A DNA stretch of 64,000 nucleotides from Microvirga sp. (lineage in GTDB: Bacteria > Pseudomonadota > Alphaproteobacteria > Rhizobiales > Beijerinckiaceae). Numbering within the stretch: the stretch's first letter is position 1; each line of letters opens with the position of its first letter. Below are positions 18,754-27,946 of this stretch, in pieces. Position numbers and translations under genes: made by a program. The stretch covers positions 1 to 64,000 of the forward strand of contig JAQSWQ010000015.1 of assembly GCA_029266525.1 (NCBI GenBank), given 5' to 3'. The notes beneath the pieces were generated by a model. It saw nothing but the letters and a program-made list of their open reading frames with translations. It had not been told where the DNA came from and did no database searches.

Positions 18754-19302
18754 ATGGGAGCGGTTCATGGCTCGCCGAAGCCCTTGAGGGCTGCTGCGGC
18801 CGCCGCGAACCGCATTCTCTCCGCGGCCGAGGTCATCTTCGTCGGCGCGGCGCTCGCCTTCGCGAGCGCTCTCCTCTTCGCGAACGTTGTCCTGCGCTAT
18901 GTCTTCCTGGCGCCCATCTCCTGGGCTGAGGAGCTGAGCCTCTACCTGATTGTCTGGATGGTCTTTGTCGCCGGCAGCGTCGCCGTTAGGACCCGCGGGC
19001 ACATCGCCATTGATCTCCTTCCGCTCGTGCTTTCAGGGATCGCGCGACAGCGCCTGGCGCTCACGATTTCGCTTCTGATGATGATCTTCTTCGCCGCATT
19101 CTTCTACTACAGCGCCCTGCACACGATCAGGGTTCGCTCCGTCGGACAGGTCACGCCGGTGATGATCGCGCCCATGTGGCTAACGTATCTGGCTATGCCG
19201 GTCGGGAGCGCGTTGATGTTCCTGAGGACGGGTCAGCTCGCCTGGCGGCTTTTCAGCGACAGGGCTTCCAACCAGAGCTTCGCGATGAATCTGCAGGACT
19301 GA
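18754..19302 (+). CDS. TRAP transporter small permease (DctQ family)
   Basis: A 182-residue protein with four hydrophobic segments, typical of DctQ. Conserved features are VVLRYVFLAPISWAEELSLYLIVWMVFVAGSVAVRTRGHI and a short charged C-terminus. It starts 16 bp after the binding-protein gene, with GGGGAGGG upstream. It forms the small membrane subunit with DctM. Its TGA at 19300 is in the same frame as the DctM gene that follows. Confidence 0.92.
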   Translation: MGAVHGSPKPLRAAAAAANRILSAAEVIFVGAALAFASALLFANVVLRYVFLAPISWAEELSLYLIVWMVFVAGSVAVRTRGHIAIDLLPLVLSGIARQRLALTISLLMMIFFAAFFYYSALHTIRVRSVGQVTPVMIAPMWLTYLAMPVGSALMFLRTGQLAWRLFSDRASNQSFAMNLQD

Positions 19303-19350
19303 GCGGGGCTGCCGAGCCGCGAAAAGGGGGGGCGCGCCATCACGATCGCA

Positions 19351-20628
19351 TTGATCTTCGGGCTGCTCGCGCTTGGGCTGTTCCTCAGCATTCCCATGTT
19401 CGTCGTGCTTATCGGCACGGCGTTTATCATCTTCGCGGCGACCACGCCGATCCCACTCTCGATCTTGCCGCAGCGCGTGTTCGCTGGGCTCGAGAGCTTT
19501 CCCCTGCTCGCCATCCCGTTCTTCATCCTCGCTGCCAACATTATGGGCAAGGGCGGGCTCTCAACCCGCCTCATCAACTTCATTCAGTCCTTCGTTGGCC
19601 ATCTGCCGGGCGGACTTGGCGTGACGGTTGTCATCACCTGCCTCCTGTTCGGCGCGATCACGGGATCGAGCGCATCGACCATCGTCGCGGTGGGCGGCAT
19701 TCTCTATCCAGCCTTGATTCAGGCTGGGTACGGCGAGCGCTTCTCGCTCGGCGTCGTCACCTCGTCAGCGCTGATCGGTATGATTATTCCTCCGAGCAAC
19801 GCAATGATCGTGTTCGGCGCTGTCGCCAACGTCTCGATCGGCGCGCTGTTTATGTCGGGCATCGGCGCCGGCCTTCTGTTCGCAGCCGTCTATGCGGCGT
19901 ACTGCATCGTCTGGGCGAAGCTTAACGATGTGCCCCGAATGCCCCGCGCCAGCTTCTCGGAACTGCTACAGGCCAGCCGCGCGGCCGCTTGGGGTCTCGG
20001 CATGCCGGTGATCATCCTGGGTGGCATTTACGGAGGCGTTTTCACAGCGACGGAAGCGGCGGCGGTTTCGGTCATATACGCGGCCGCTGTCTGCGTCGTA
20101 ATCTACGGCCAGCTCGACTTGAAGGAACTTTGGGACGTGTGCATCGACTCCGGGCTGGCGAGCGCCCGAATTCTCATCATGGTCGGAGGGGCGACGCTGT
20201 TCTCCTGGATGCTGACGATCACCGGGACCACGGCCGCACTCGTCCAACCCTTCGCGGGGCTGCGCTCTTCTCCCGCGCAGACGCTGGCCTTCGTGAACAT
20301 TCTCGCGCTGCTTGCCGGGATGTTCATCGACGTCTTCTCGAACATCCTGATCCTGGTGCCGATCCTCTTACCGATGGTCACCGCTGCGGGCATATCGAGC
20401 ACGCACTTCGGCATCGTCATGACCGTCAACACCGACATTGGCAACATTACTCCGCCTTTTGGCCTCAATCTCTTTGTGGCCAGCGGCACCTTCGACCGAT
20501 CATACGCCACCGTCGTGCGGGCGGTTCTGCCTTGGCTCGCGCTGGCGCTGCTGAGCCTCACAATCATCACCTACGTCCCGGAGATCAGCTTGTGGTTGCC
20601 ACGGCAACTCTATCCGGAGCTTCAGTAG
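19351..20628 (+). CDS. TRAP transporter large permease (DctM family)
   Basis: The 12-helix transport subunit, about 425 residues; PLLAIPFFILAANIMGKGG, GAITGSSASTIVAVGGILYPA and VNTDIGNITPPFGLNLFVASG are family hallmarks. The start is odd. The Shine-Dalgarno-like AAAAGGGGGGG at 19322-19332 lies 6-7 bp before ATC ACG ATC GCA (19339), where the family would read MTIAL; the first usual start codon in frame is the TTG at 19351, about 18 bp from the purine tract. Either ATC at 19339 was once ATG, or TTG is used. The frame is continuous with DctQ apart from one TGA, so a split DctQM fusion is also conceivable. Confidence 0.92.
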   Translation: MIFGLLALGLFLSIPMFVVLIGTAFIIFAATTPIPLSILPQRVFAGLESFPLLAIPFFILAANIMGKGGLSTRLINFIQSFVGHLPGGLGVTVVITCLLFGAITGSSASTIVAVGGILYPALIQAGYGERFSLGVVTSSALIGMIIPPSNAMIVFGAVANVSIGALFMSGIGAGLLFAAVYAAYCIVWAKLNDVPRMPRASFSELLQASRAAAWGLGMPVIILGGIYGGVFTATEAAAVSVIYAAAVCVVIYGQLDLKELWDVCIDSGLASARILIMVGGATLFSWMLTITGTTAALVQPFAGLRSSPAQTLAFVNILALLAGMFIDVFSNILILVPILLPMVTAAGISSTHFGIVMTVNTDIGNITPPFGLNLFVASGTFDRSYATVVRAVLPWLALALLSLTIITYVPEISLWLPRQLYPELQ

Positions 20629-20725
20629 CCGCTGACCTGACCGTGTCCATTCGCTCTGAACCCGGGCCGGCGTCCAGTTATCCCGCGCCGACAAGCTCGG
20701 ATCTTGCGCAACCTGGGGATCGTCC

Positions 20726-22426
20726 ATGGATCGCTTTGACCTTGGAGGCCATACTAAGAAGATCAGCACTGCATCCAGCGAAGCGCAGCGATGGTTCGAT
20801 CTCGGCCTGAACTGGTGCTACAGCTTCAATAAGGAAGAGGGGGTCAAGTGCTTCCTGAAGGCGCTGGAATACGATCCGGAATGCGTCATGGCTCACTGGG
20901 GGGTGGCCTACGGTTCGGGGCCATTCTACAACCTGACCTGGCGCGAGCACGGCCCCGCAGAAGCGCTCGTCAGCACCAAGACAGCCTATGAACACCTGGC
21001 GAGGGCGCGATCCTATTCACATTTAGCGACCGATCTCGAGAATGAGCTCATCGATGCCCTCGCGTGCCGGTTTCAGAAGCCACATCCGGTTCCGGCAGAG
21101 GAGTTCGACCGCTGGGATGACGACTACGCGACCCAGATGCGCAGGGTGTACTACAATCACCCGGCGGATCTCGATGTCGCGGCGCTTTTTGCTGAAGCCC
21201 TGATAACCAGAACCCCTAGACGCCTCTGGAACCTCAGGACCGGGGCTGCCGAGAAGAATTCGGACGTCGTGGAGGCGGTTTGTGTCTGCGAACGCGCCAT
21301 CGCGATGGCCGAAGGAGCCGGGGTACCCCAGCATCCGGCGATCGTTCACATGCACATCCATGCGTTGGAGATGTCAAAAGAGCCTGAGCGGGCAATGAAC
21401 TCCGCGGATGCTTTAACGGAGCTTTGCCCGGATGCCGGTCACATGAACCATATGCCGGGTCACATATACTTGTTGTGCGGACAATACGAGAGGGCAAGAA
21501 TCGCGAGTGCGCACGCAATACGAGCTGACGATTCATATGCGGATTACGCGGGAGCTCTGAACTTCTACACTGCGGCCCGCTGTCACGATCTGCACTTTAT
21601 GTGTTATACATGCATGTTTCTAGGTCAATACGGGCCGGCCCTGCATGCCGCCAATAAGCTTGCCAGCACCATCACGAAAGACGTGCTGTCGCTTTCTGGG
21701 CGCCCGAAACTGCTAATGACATTGGAGGCATATCACGCCATGAGGCTGCACGTGATGGTGCGGTTCGGGCGTTGGCAGGAGATCACCGACGATCCGCTGC
21801 CCGATGATCCGGGGGTCCATTTTGTCACGACGGCGATGCATCATTACGCGAAGGCCATTGCCTTTGCCTCTCTCACGCGGATCGCAGAGGCTGAGGAGCA
21901 GCGTCGGTTCTTCCATGAAAGCGTTCGCAGAATACCCACGGGGCGCCGCTTCGCCAACAACGACGCGAGGGACGTATTAGCGGTGGCCCATGCTATGATG
22001 GATGGCGAGGTGGAATATCACATGGGAAACCACGCCGAGGCGTTCATCCACCTTCGAGAGGGCGTCAGGCGGGACGACGCATTGGCTTACCACGAGCCGT
22101 GGGCGTGGATGCATCCGCCGCGGCACGCGTTGGGCGCTCTTCTTATCGAACAAGGCCACTTCGAGGAAGCGGAGGAGGTCTACCGCGACGATCTTGGCCT
22201 GAGCGGCAGAATCCAACGGTGCGCGCAGCATCCGGACAATGTCTGGGCATTGCACGGCCTCGTTGAGTGCCTGCGGAGGCGAGGCGATCGACGCGAGCTT
22301 CCGTTGTTCGAGCGAAAACTAGCAGCTGCCCTTCAAAGGACAGACGTTCCGATCACCTCATCATGCATGTGCCGTACGAATGTCGTCTCGCGAGCCGCTT
22401 GCTGCCAGACCACTCACGTGGTCTGA
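20726..22426 (+). CDS. Tetratricopeptide-repeat protein
   Basis: A 566-residue soluble protein with no signal peptide or membrane segment. Helical TPR-like units are visible, for example SEAQRWFDLGLNWCYSFNKE followed by CFLKALEYDPECVMAHWGVA near the start, the histidine-rich HIHALEMSKEPERAMNSADAL and HMNHMPGHIYLLCGQYERA in the middle, and GHFEEAEEVYRDDL near the end. Members of this bacterial family are about this length and uncharacterised. It follows the TRAP operon by about 100 bp and precedes a PhnD-like protein on the same strand, so a role linked to uptake is possible but unproven. Parts of the gene are less GC-rich than its neighbours. Confidence 0.85.
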   Translation: MDRFDLGGHTKKISTASSEAQRWFDLGLNWCYSFNKEEGVKCFLKALEYDPECVMAHWGVAYGSGPFYNLTWREHGPAEALVSTKTAYEHLARARSYSHLATDLENELIDALACRFQKPHPVPAEEFDRWDDDYATQMRRVYYNHPADLDVAALFAEALITRTPRRLWNLRTGAAEKNSDVVEAVCVCERAIAMAEGAGVPQHPAIVHMHIHALEMSKEPERAMNSADALTELCPDAGHMNHMPGHIYLLCGQYERARIASAHAIRADDSYADYAGALNFYTAARCHDLHFMCYTCMFLGQYGPALHAANKLASTITKDVLSLSGRPKLLMTLEAYHAMRLHVMVRFGRWQEITDDPLPDDPGVHFVTTAMHHYAKAIAFASLTRIAEAEEQRRFFHESVRRIPTGRRFANNDARDVLAVAHAMMDGEVEYHMGNHAEAFIHLREGVRRDDALAYHEPWAWMHPPRHALGALLIEQGHFEEAEEVYRDDLGLSGRIQRCAQHPDNVWALHGLVECLRRRGDRRELPLFERKLAAALQRTDVPITSSCMCRTNVVSRAACCQTTHVV

Positions 22427-22485
22427 TGATATCTCGTCCGCGGCCATAATGCAGACGCCGGCTACGGAAAGCAGGATTGTGTCCG

Positions 22486-23298
22486 TTGCCCCTGATCGCA
22501 AACGCGAGGCTTTATGCAATCACGCCAGACTCCACTGAGGCTTGGCAACGTATATTCTCCTGGGTCTCAGAACGAGCAGGTGTAGAGGTTAGGCTCACCG
22601 ATCACCCCCCTCCAGCGCCTCTCCGAGACCTTTGGTCTCGCGATGATCTTGGCTGCGTCCTCATGTGCGGCTGGCCGTTTGCCTGCAGGAAAACAAAGCC
22701 ACATCTCCTCGCCGCTCCGGTGCCTTCGCCGAAGCGCTATGGCGATTGTCCGATCTACTTCTCCGACTTTGTCGTGCACAAGGAAAGCCGGTTCGAATCG
22801 TTGCCAGACACATTCGGGGGGGTCATCGGCTGGACGCTCGACGACTCAAACTCCGGATTCAACCTGCCTCGTTACCACCTGCTGCGGTATCGGACGGAGC
22901 GGGGCGGAAATCTCTATGCGAGATCCGTAGGCAATCTGATCAATCCTCTGGGCGCTTTGCGGGCGGTTGTCGAAGGGCTCGTTGACGTTGCGCCCGTTGA
23001 TAGCTTCTGCCATGACCTGTTCAGAGCGGCCGCTCACCCCTACACACTTCAGACCCGGACTGTTGCTGTAACCGATCAATCCCCTATTCCGGCCTTGGTC
23101 GCATCGGCAAATGTGCCCCTCGCGACGGCTGACAGAATTAGGGGGGCGCTGCTGTCTGCGCATCTTGAGCCTACACTCGAACCCTACATGCAGAAGGCGC
23201 TGATTAGGCACTTTCAACCCATCCAGTTGGACGCTTACGACTATACGGCAGCGATCGCGAAAGCGGCCGACCGGGCGGGTTACACCATGCCGGCCTGA
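22486..23298 (+). CDS. PhnD-like phosphate/phosphonate-type binding protein without signal peptide
   Basis: About 270 residues resembling the type 2 periplasmic-binding fold of PhnD/SsuA-type proteins: IANARLYAITPDS, a central GGVIGWTLDDSNSGFNLPRY and GLVDVAPVDSFCHDL. No export signal is seen, so it may be a cytoplasmic sensor or enzyme-like member. There is no ATG; TTG at 22486 is preferred because AGGA lies 9 bp upstream, while the TTG at 22477 directly abuts that tract. It follows the TPR gene on the same strand. No PhnC or PhnE partner is nearby, so phosphonate transport is not supported. Confidence 0.75.
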   Translation: MPLIANARLYAITPDSTEAWQRIFSWVSERAGVEVRLTDHPPPAPLRDLWSRDDLGCVLMCGWPFACRKTKPHLLAAPVPSPKRYGDCPIYFSDFVVHKESRFESLPDTFGGVIGWTLDDSNSGFNLPRYHLLRYRTERGGNLYARSVGNLINPLGALRAVVEGLVDVAPVDSFCHDLFRAAAHPYTLQTRTVAVTDQSPIPALVASANVPLATADRIRGALLSAHLEPTLEPYMQKALIRHFQPIQLDAYDYTAAIAKAADRAGYTMPA

Positions 23299-23373
23299 AG
23301 AAGGACGAGCCAAGCTCTGCGCCCTGGTGCAGATTTTCGCGACTCTAGCGTGAGTAGCCGAGGAAGTTCATCA

Positions 23374-25077
23374 ATGAGCGAATCACGGGAAACAGTCGCG
23401 GACGGCTATCTGGCGCTCCTCGCCCGGAGTGGCGTCGATGTGCTGTTCGGCAATGGCGGCACGGATTTTGCGCCGATTATCGAGGCATATGCCAAGGCCG
23501 CCCAGAAGGGCACGCCGGTGCCGCGGCCGATCCTTGCGACGCACGAGAACCTCGCCGTCACCATGGCTCATGGCTACGCCATGGTCTCGCGAAAAATCCC
23601 GGCCGTCATGGTGCATGTGAGCGTCGGCACGGCGAACATGGTTTGCCCGGCGATGAACGCGGCCCGCGAGAACGTCGGCATGCTGCTGACCGCTGGCCGC
23701 TCGCCTCTGACCGAGGCAGGCATGCCCGGGTCGCGCGACGGCTACATCCATTGGTCGCAAGAGATGTACGACCAAGCGGGGCTCCTCCGCGAATTTGTCA
23801 AATGGGATTACGAGCTGCGCAACGGCCTTCAGCTCGAGACCGTCGTCGTACGCGCGCTCGCGCTCGCCGCAAGCGAGCCCCGTGGGCCGGTCTATTTGAG
23901 CCTGCCGAGGGAGGTGCTGGCGGAGAAGCAGGCGCCGGTCGATGCCGCCGCGCCGGCGCGACTGCGGGCGCCGGCCCCGCCGGCGCCCGATCCGCAAGCC
24001 ATCGAGGCGGCCGCGGAGCTGCTAGCGGCGGCGGAGCGGCCGGTGATCATCACGGCGAACGCTGGACGCGACCCCGGCGCCTTCGCCGCGCTCGCCAACT
24101 TCGCCGAACGGTTCGCGGTGGTGGTCTCACAGCACAAGCCGCGCTATCTAGCGCTGCCGTCGTCGCACCCGATGAATCTCGGCTACGACCCGATGCGGCT
24201 TGTTGGCGAGGCCGACCTCATTCTCGTGCTCGAGAGCGACGCGCCCTGGCTGCCGGCGCGCGCCGCGCCCCAGCCCTCGTGCAAGGTCATCCAATGCGGG
24301 TACGATCCCCTGTTCAGCCGCATCCCAATCCGCGGCTTTCCGAGCGACCTCGGCATCGTCGGCGGGATCGCGGCTATCCTGAACGCGCTCACGCAGGCGC
24401 TCGAAGGCAGACTTGGTGAGGACCTGGTGCGGCAACGCCGGGGCGCGATAGCGTCGCGGAGGGACGCCCTCGTCTCAGAATGGACGTCAGTGCGGGAGAA
24501 GGCCGCGAAGCGGTGGCCGATCTCCATGGCTTGGGCGAGCCACTGCCTCGAGCAGGCTAAGGACGCGGATGCGATCGTCGTCAACGAGTACACGCTGCAA
24601 CTCGAGCATTGCGGATTTGAGCAGGCGGACTGCTATTTCGGCTCGAGCGCGGCATCAGGGCTCGGTTGGGGCGCGGGCGCGGCACTAGGCGCGAAGCTAG
24701 CTGCGCCCGACCAGGAGGTGATCGCCGTACTCGGCGACGGCGCCTATCTCTTCAGCAACCCGGTCGCCGTCCACCACGCCTCGACGCTCCACGGGCTGCC
24801 CGTGCTGTTCGTAATCCTTAACAATGCAATGTGGGGCGCGGTCCGCAGCTCGGCGCTTGCTATGTATCCGAACGGATCGGCGGCGAAGAGCAACGACATG
24901 GCTTTCACCCAGCTCGCGGAGCTTCCGGCATTCGAGCAGGTCTGCGCCGCAGCAGGCGGCTACGGCGAGCGCGTCGAGGACCCCGGCGCGCTGCCGGGCG
25001 CGATCGAGCGGGCTCTCGCGGCGGTGAAGAAAGAGAAGCGTCAGGCCCTTCTCAACGTGATCTGCGCGGTCGATTGA
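23374..25077 (+). CDS. Thiamine pyrophosphate enzyme, benzoylformate decarboxylase/acetolactate synthase-like
   Basis: A 567-residue TPP-dependent decarboxylase or lyase. The catalytic Glu is about Glu58 in ATHENLAVTMAHGYAMVS. The central domain has the FAD/ADP-like fold region, and the ThDP/Mg motif begins with GDG near residues 454-456 (VLGDGAYLFSN) and ends in NN near 481. The ATG at 23374 is favoured over a GTG at 23350, because AGGAAG lies about 8 bp upstream. It is convergent with the Pot-type ABC operon, 17 bp between stops. Sequence gives no clear substrate; members act on 2-oxo acids or benzoylformate-like compounds. Confidence 0.86.
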   Translation: MSESRETVADGYLALLARSGVDVLFGNGGTDFAPIIEAYAKAAQKGTPVPRPILATHENLAVTMAHGYAMVSRKIPAVMVHVSVGTANMVCPAMNAARENVGMLLTAGRSPLTEAGMPGSRDGYIHWSQEMYDQAGLLREFVKWDYELRNGLQLETVVVRALALAASEPRGPVYLSLPREVLAEKQAPVDAAAPARLRAPAPPAPDPQAIEAAAELLAAAERPVIITANAGRDPGAFAALANFAERFAVVVSQHKPRYLALPSSHPMNLGYDPMRLVGEADLILVLESDAPWLPARAAPQPSCKVIQCGYDPLFSRIPIRGFPSDLGIVGGIAAILNALTQALEGRLGEDLVRQRRGAIASRRDALVSEWTSVREKAAKRWPISMAWASHCLEQAKDADAIVVNEYTLQLEHCGFEQADCYFGSSAASGLGWGAGAALGAKLAAPDQEVIAVLGDGAYLFSNPVAVHHASTLHGLPVLFVILNNAMWGAVRSSALAMYPNGSAAKSNDMAFTQLAELPAFEQVCAAAGGYGERVEDPGALPGAIERALAAVKKEKRQALLNVICAVD

Positions 25078-25094
25078 GTCTCCTCGGCCGCCGC

Positions 25095-26240
25095 TTAGCT
25101 CGGCGAGGCCGGAAAGGCGACCGCTTCGGTCCCGGCGCAGGCGACCGCGATGCGCGTTCCGACGGGCCAGCGGGCGATCGCCTCGGTCCCGGGCCAGCGC
25201 ATGAGAATGCGGCCCGATACTGCCGCTTCGCTCGCTAGGTGAAGATCCACATGACCGCCCTGATAGGAATGGGCCGAGACGACACCCTCGCAGGCGGTCT
25301 CGTCCCCCGTTTCGGCCAGCCGCAGCTGCTCGGGGCGAATAAAGAGCTCCACTGGCGCTCCGGGCGCACAGCCCCTCAGCGTCCCAGCGGGCACGGCGAG
25401 CTTTGCGGCCCCGATCGCGATCTGGGCGGCCTCACCGTCGACCTCTTCCAGCCGCGCGCGCAAGACATTCACGTCCCCAACGAAGGACGCCACGAAGCGC
25501 TCGGTTGGCCGCCGATAGATCTCCCCGGGCGTGCCGACTTGGCGGATGCGCCCCTCCGACAGGACCACGATGCGATCCGAGAGGCTCAGCGCCTCGCTCT
25601 GGTCATGCGTGACGAAGATCGTGGTCACCCCGAGCTTGCGCTGAATTTCCTTCAGCTCTAGCTGCATCGAGCCGCGCAGGTTCTTGTCGAGCGCGGAGAA
25701 GGGCTCGTCGAGGAGCAGCACCTTCGGGGAGATCGCGAGCGCCCGGGCGAGGGCGACGCGCTGCTGCTGACCGCCAGAGAGCTGCCGCGGCGTGCGGTTC
25801 TCGAGGCCGACGAGCCGGACCAGCGCCAGCGTCTCCGCGACCTTACGGGCGATCTCGGGCCGGGGCAGGCGCCGCATGCGCAGCCCGTAAGCGACATTAG
25901 CGGCGACGCTCATGTGCGGGAAAAGCGCGTAATTCTGGAACAGCACGCCGATCTCGCGCCGATAGGGCGGCACCTCCGTGACCGGCTGGCCCGCGATATG
26001 GATTGCGCCGCTATCGGGCAGGAGGAAGCCGGCGACGAGGTTGAGAAGGGTCGTCTTGCCCCCGCCGGAGGGACCGAGGAGGGTCAGGATCTCGCCGCGG
26101 CGGACGTCGAGCGTCGCTTCGTGCAGCGCGACCACGTCGCCGAAGCGCTTCGAGACGCCCTCGAGGCGTACGAAGCCTTGCCCCCCAGCGGGCGGAGCGC
26201 TTTTCTGCTCGATACCCGAAGTCTCAGCGCGATTCTTCAA
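25095..26240 (-). CDS. ABC transporter ATP-binding protein, spermidine/putrescine type
   Basis: A 381-residue ATPase of the PotA/CUT1-like class. Walker A is GPSGGGKTT, the signature is LSGGQQQRVALARAL, Walker B is VLLLDEPFSALD, and a C-terminal TOBE domain follows (about residues 270-375; FIRPEQLRLAE). The only start in the right place is TTG at 26240, overlapping the upstream permease by 17 bp. It is the last gene of the binding protein-permease-permease-ATPase operon and energises import through the two permeases. Cargo uncertain: polyamine, iron chelate or another small cation. Confidence 0.93.
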   Translation of the reverse strand: MKNRAETSGIEQKSAPPAGGQGFVRLEGVSKRFGDVVALHEATLDVRRGEILTLLGPSGGGKTTLLNLVAGFLLPDSGAIHIAGQPVTEVPPYRREIGVLFQNYALFPHMSVAANVAYGLRMRRLPRPEIARKVAETLALVRLVGLENRTPRQLSGGQQQRVALARALAISPKVLLLDEPFSALDKNLRGSMQLELKEIQRKLGVTTIFVTHDQSEALSLSDRIVVLSEGRIRQVGTPGEIYRRPTERFVASFVGDVNVLRARLEEVDGEAAQIAIGAAKLAVPAGTLRGCAPGAPVELFIRPEQLRLAETGDETACEGVVSAHSYQGGHVDLHLASEAAVSGRILMRWPGTEAIARWPVGTRIAVACAGTEAVAFPASPS

Positions 26241-27042
26241 CGTTGAGCACCTTCCCGAGCCCCAGGAACAGGTTCGCGATGATCAGGATGATCGCGGTCG
26301 CGACGATATACATCACCGAAAGCGCGGCCATCGAGGGGTCGGCATATTCGCGCACGTAGTTGTACATGGCGACCGGCAGCGTCTGTGTGCGCTGGGCCGT
26401 GACGAAAAGCGAAGCCGTGAACTCGTTGAAGGAGAGGATCGCCGCAAAAAGCCAGCCGCTGACGAGACCCGGCGCGAGTAGCGGGATCGTCACGGTTGTC
26501 AGCACGCGTCCCGGCGGCGCGCCGAGGCTTGCGGCGGCGAGCTCGAGGCGCTGATCGAGGCTGCGCAGGGAAATGTAGACGCTGCGCAGCACGAACGGCA
26601 GCACCAGCACCACATGGCAGGCCACGACGACCGCAAAGCCGCGGGTCGCACCGAGCTCGGCGGCCAGGATGAGGAAGCCCAGCCCGATCGTGAAATGCGG
26701 TATCACCAGCGGGGCAAGGAGGACGCCCTCGATCGTCCGCTTCAGCGGGAACGCGTACCGGTCGAGCACAAAAGCGAAGGCGGCGCCGACGAGAAGCGCT
26801 ATGGTCGACGCCCAGCCGGTCACGATAAGGCCGTTGCGGAACCCGGCGCGGAAATCGTCATAGGCGAGCGCCTTGGCGAACCAGCGCCAGGACCACGACT
26901 CGGGCGGGAAGGACAAGATCGCGCGAGCATTAAAGGCGGCGATCATCACGACGAAGCCGGGCAGCAGCACGAAGGCGAGGATCGCGGCGACCACCACCGC
27001 GCCGGCGACGCCGCCCCAGGTCGATACCCGCGGCTTGCGCAT
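26224..27042 (-). CDS. ABC permease, PotC-like
   Basis: A 272-residue inner-membrane permease with six hydrophobic segments and the EAA-loop region AAASLGAPPGRVLTTVTIPLLAPG. Its start overlaps the stop of the other permease: ATG at 27042 (TGATG) or GTG at 27045. It pairs with the PotB-like permease to form the translocation pore. Confidence 0.92.
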   Translation of the reverse strand: MRKPRVSTWGGVAGAVVVAAILAFVLLPGFVVMIAAFNARAILSFPPESWSWRWFAKALAYDDFRAGFRNGLIVTGWASTIALLVGAAFAFVLDRYAFPLKRTIEGVLLAPLVIPHFTIGLGFLILAAELGATRGFAVVVACHVVLVLPFVLRSVYISLRSLDQRLELAAASLGAPPGRVLTTVTIPLLAPGLVSGWLFAAILSFNEFTASLFVTAQRTQTLPVAMYNYVREYADPSMAALSVMYIVATAIILIIANLFLGLGKVLNVEESR

Positions 27043-27893
27043 CACTGCGGCCCAACGGCTTCGAGCGGCCTAAGGCCCGCCCGTAGCAGCGCGATCATCC
27101 CGAATGCGAGCACGAGACCGACGACCGACAGGCTCGCCGCAAACGGAAAGTTGAAGCTCGCAAAACCGAGCTGATAGACGAGGTTTGATACCATGTTCAC
27201 CTGCCCGCCACCGATTAGCTGCGGGGTGGCGAAAGCGCTAAAGGTCCAGGCGAAGGCCGTGGTCACGCCCGCGACGATGCCCGGAGTCGAGAGAGGAAGC
27301 GTGACCGAAAGGAAGGCGCGAATCGGGCCGGCGCCGAGACTCTCCGCCGCCCTCTCGTAATCGGGATCGATATGGGAGAGGGCGGCGGCGAGCATGATCA
27401 CCATCACCGGCAACGTCACATGCACGAGGGCGAGCACGACGCCGAAGGACGTGAACATTAGCTGGAGCGGGCGCTCGATCATGCCCAGCTTCAGGAGCAC
27501 GGTGTTGACGAAACCGTTGTTTCCGAGCACCACGATCCAGGAATAGGTCCGCACGACCTCGCCAAGAAAGAGCGGTGTTACGACGACGATCAGCATCGCC
27601 GATTTGAGGAACGCGCCCTTCGCGCGCACAAGCGCGTAAGCGACGGGATAGCCGATCACTAGCGTGCAGACCGCGGTGATGAAGCAGATCCACACGGTGT
27701 CGAGGAAGACGCGCCCGTAAAGCGGCTTCAGCAGTGCGGCAAAGTTCACGAGGGTGAAGCCGCCGGGGTCAAGGGATCCGGGGATGTAAGCCCTAACGCT
27801 GAATTGCAGCACCGCTGCCATGGCCGCGACGAAGGCGATGGCGCAAAGCGCCGCCGGTGAGACGAAGGCGCGCAGAAAGGGCCGCCGCGGCAT
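27042..27893 (-). CDS. ABC permease, PotB-like
   Basis: A 283-residue inner-membrane permease with six hydrophobic segments and an EAA-loop (RAAESLGAGPIRAFLSVTLPLSTPGI). It lies 53 bp after the binding-protein gene and overlaps the second permease. The family fits polyamine-type importers (PotB). The ligand is undefined. Confidence 0.92.
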   Translation of the reverse strand: MPRRPFLRAFVSPAALCAIAFVAAMAAVLQFSVRAYIPGSLDPGGFTLVNFAALLKPLYGRVFLDTVWICFITAVCTLVIGYPVAYALVRAKGAFLKSAMLIVVVTPLFLGEVVRTYSWIVVLGNNGFVNTVLLKLGMIERPLQLMFTSFGVVLALVHVTLPVMVIMLAAALSHIDPDYERAAESLGAGPIRAFLSVTLPLSTPGIVAGVTTAFAWTFSAFATPQLIGGGQVNMVSNLVYQLGFASFNFPFAASLSVVGLVLAFGMIALLRAGLRPLEAVGPQ

Positions 27894-27946
27894 GTTTCGC
27901 TACGGCAGAGCGCGCGAGGCCAAACCCGCCTCGCACCCAGCGGCGG

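Noticed and set aside
22486-23298. Assignment as a phosphonate transporter binding protein
   Set aside because: No signal peptide and no PhnC or PhnE genes.
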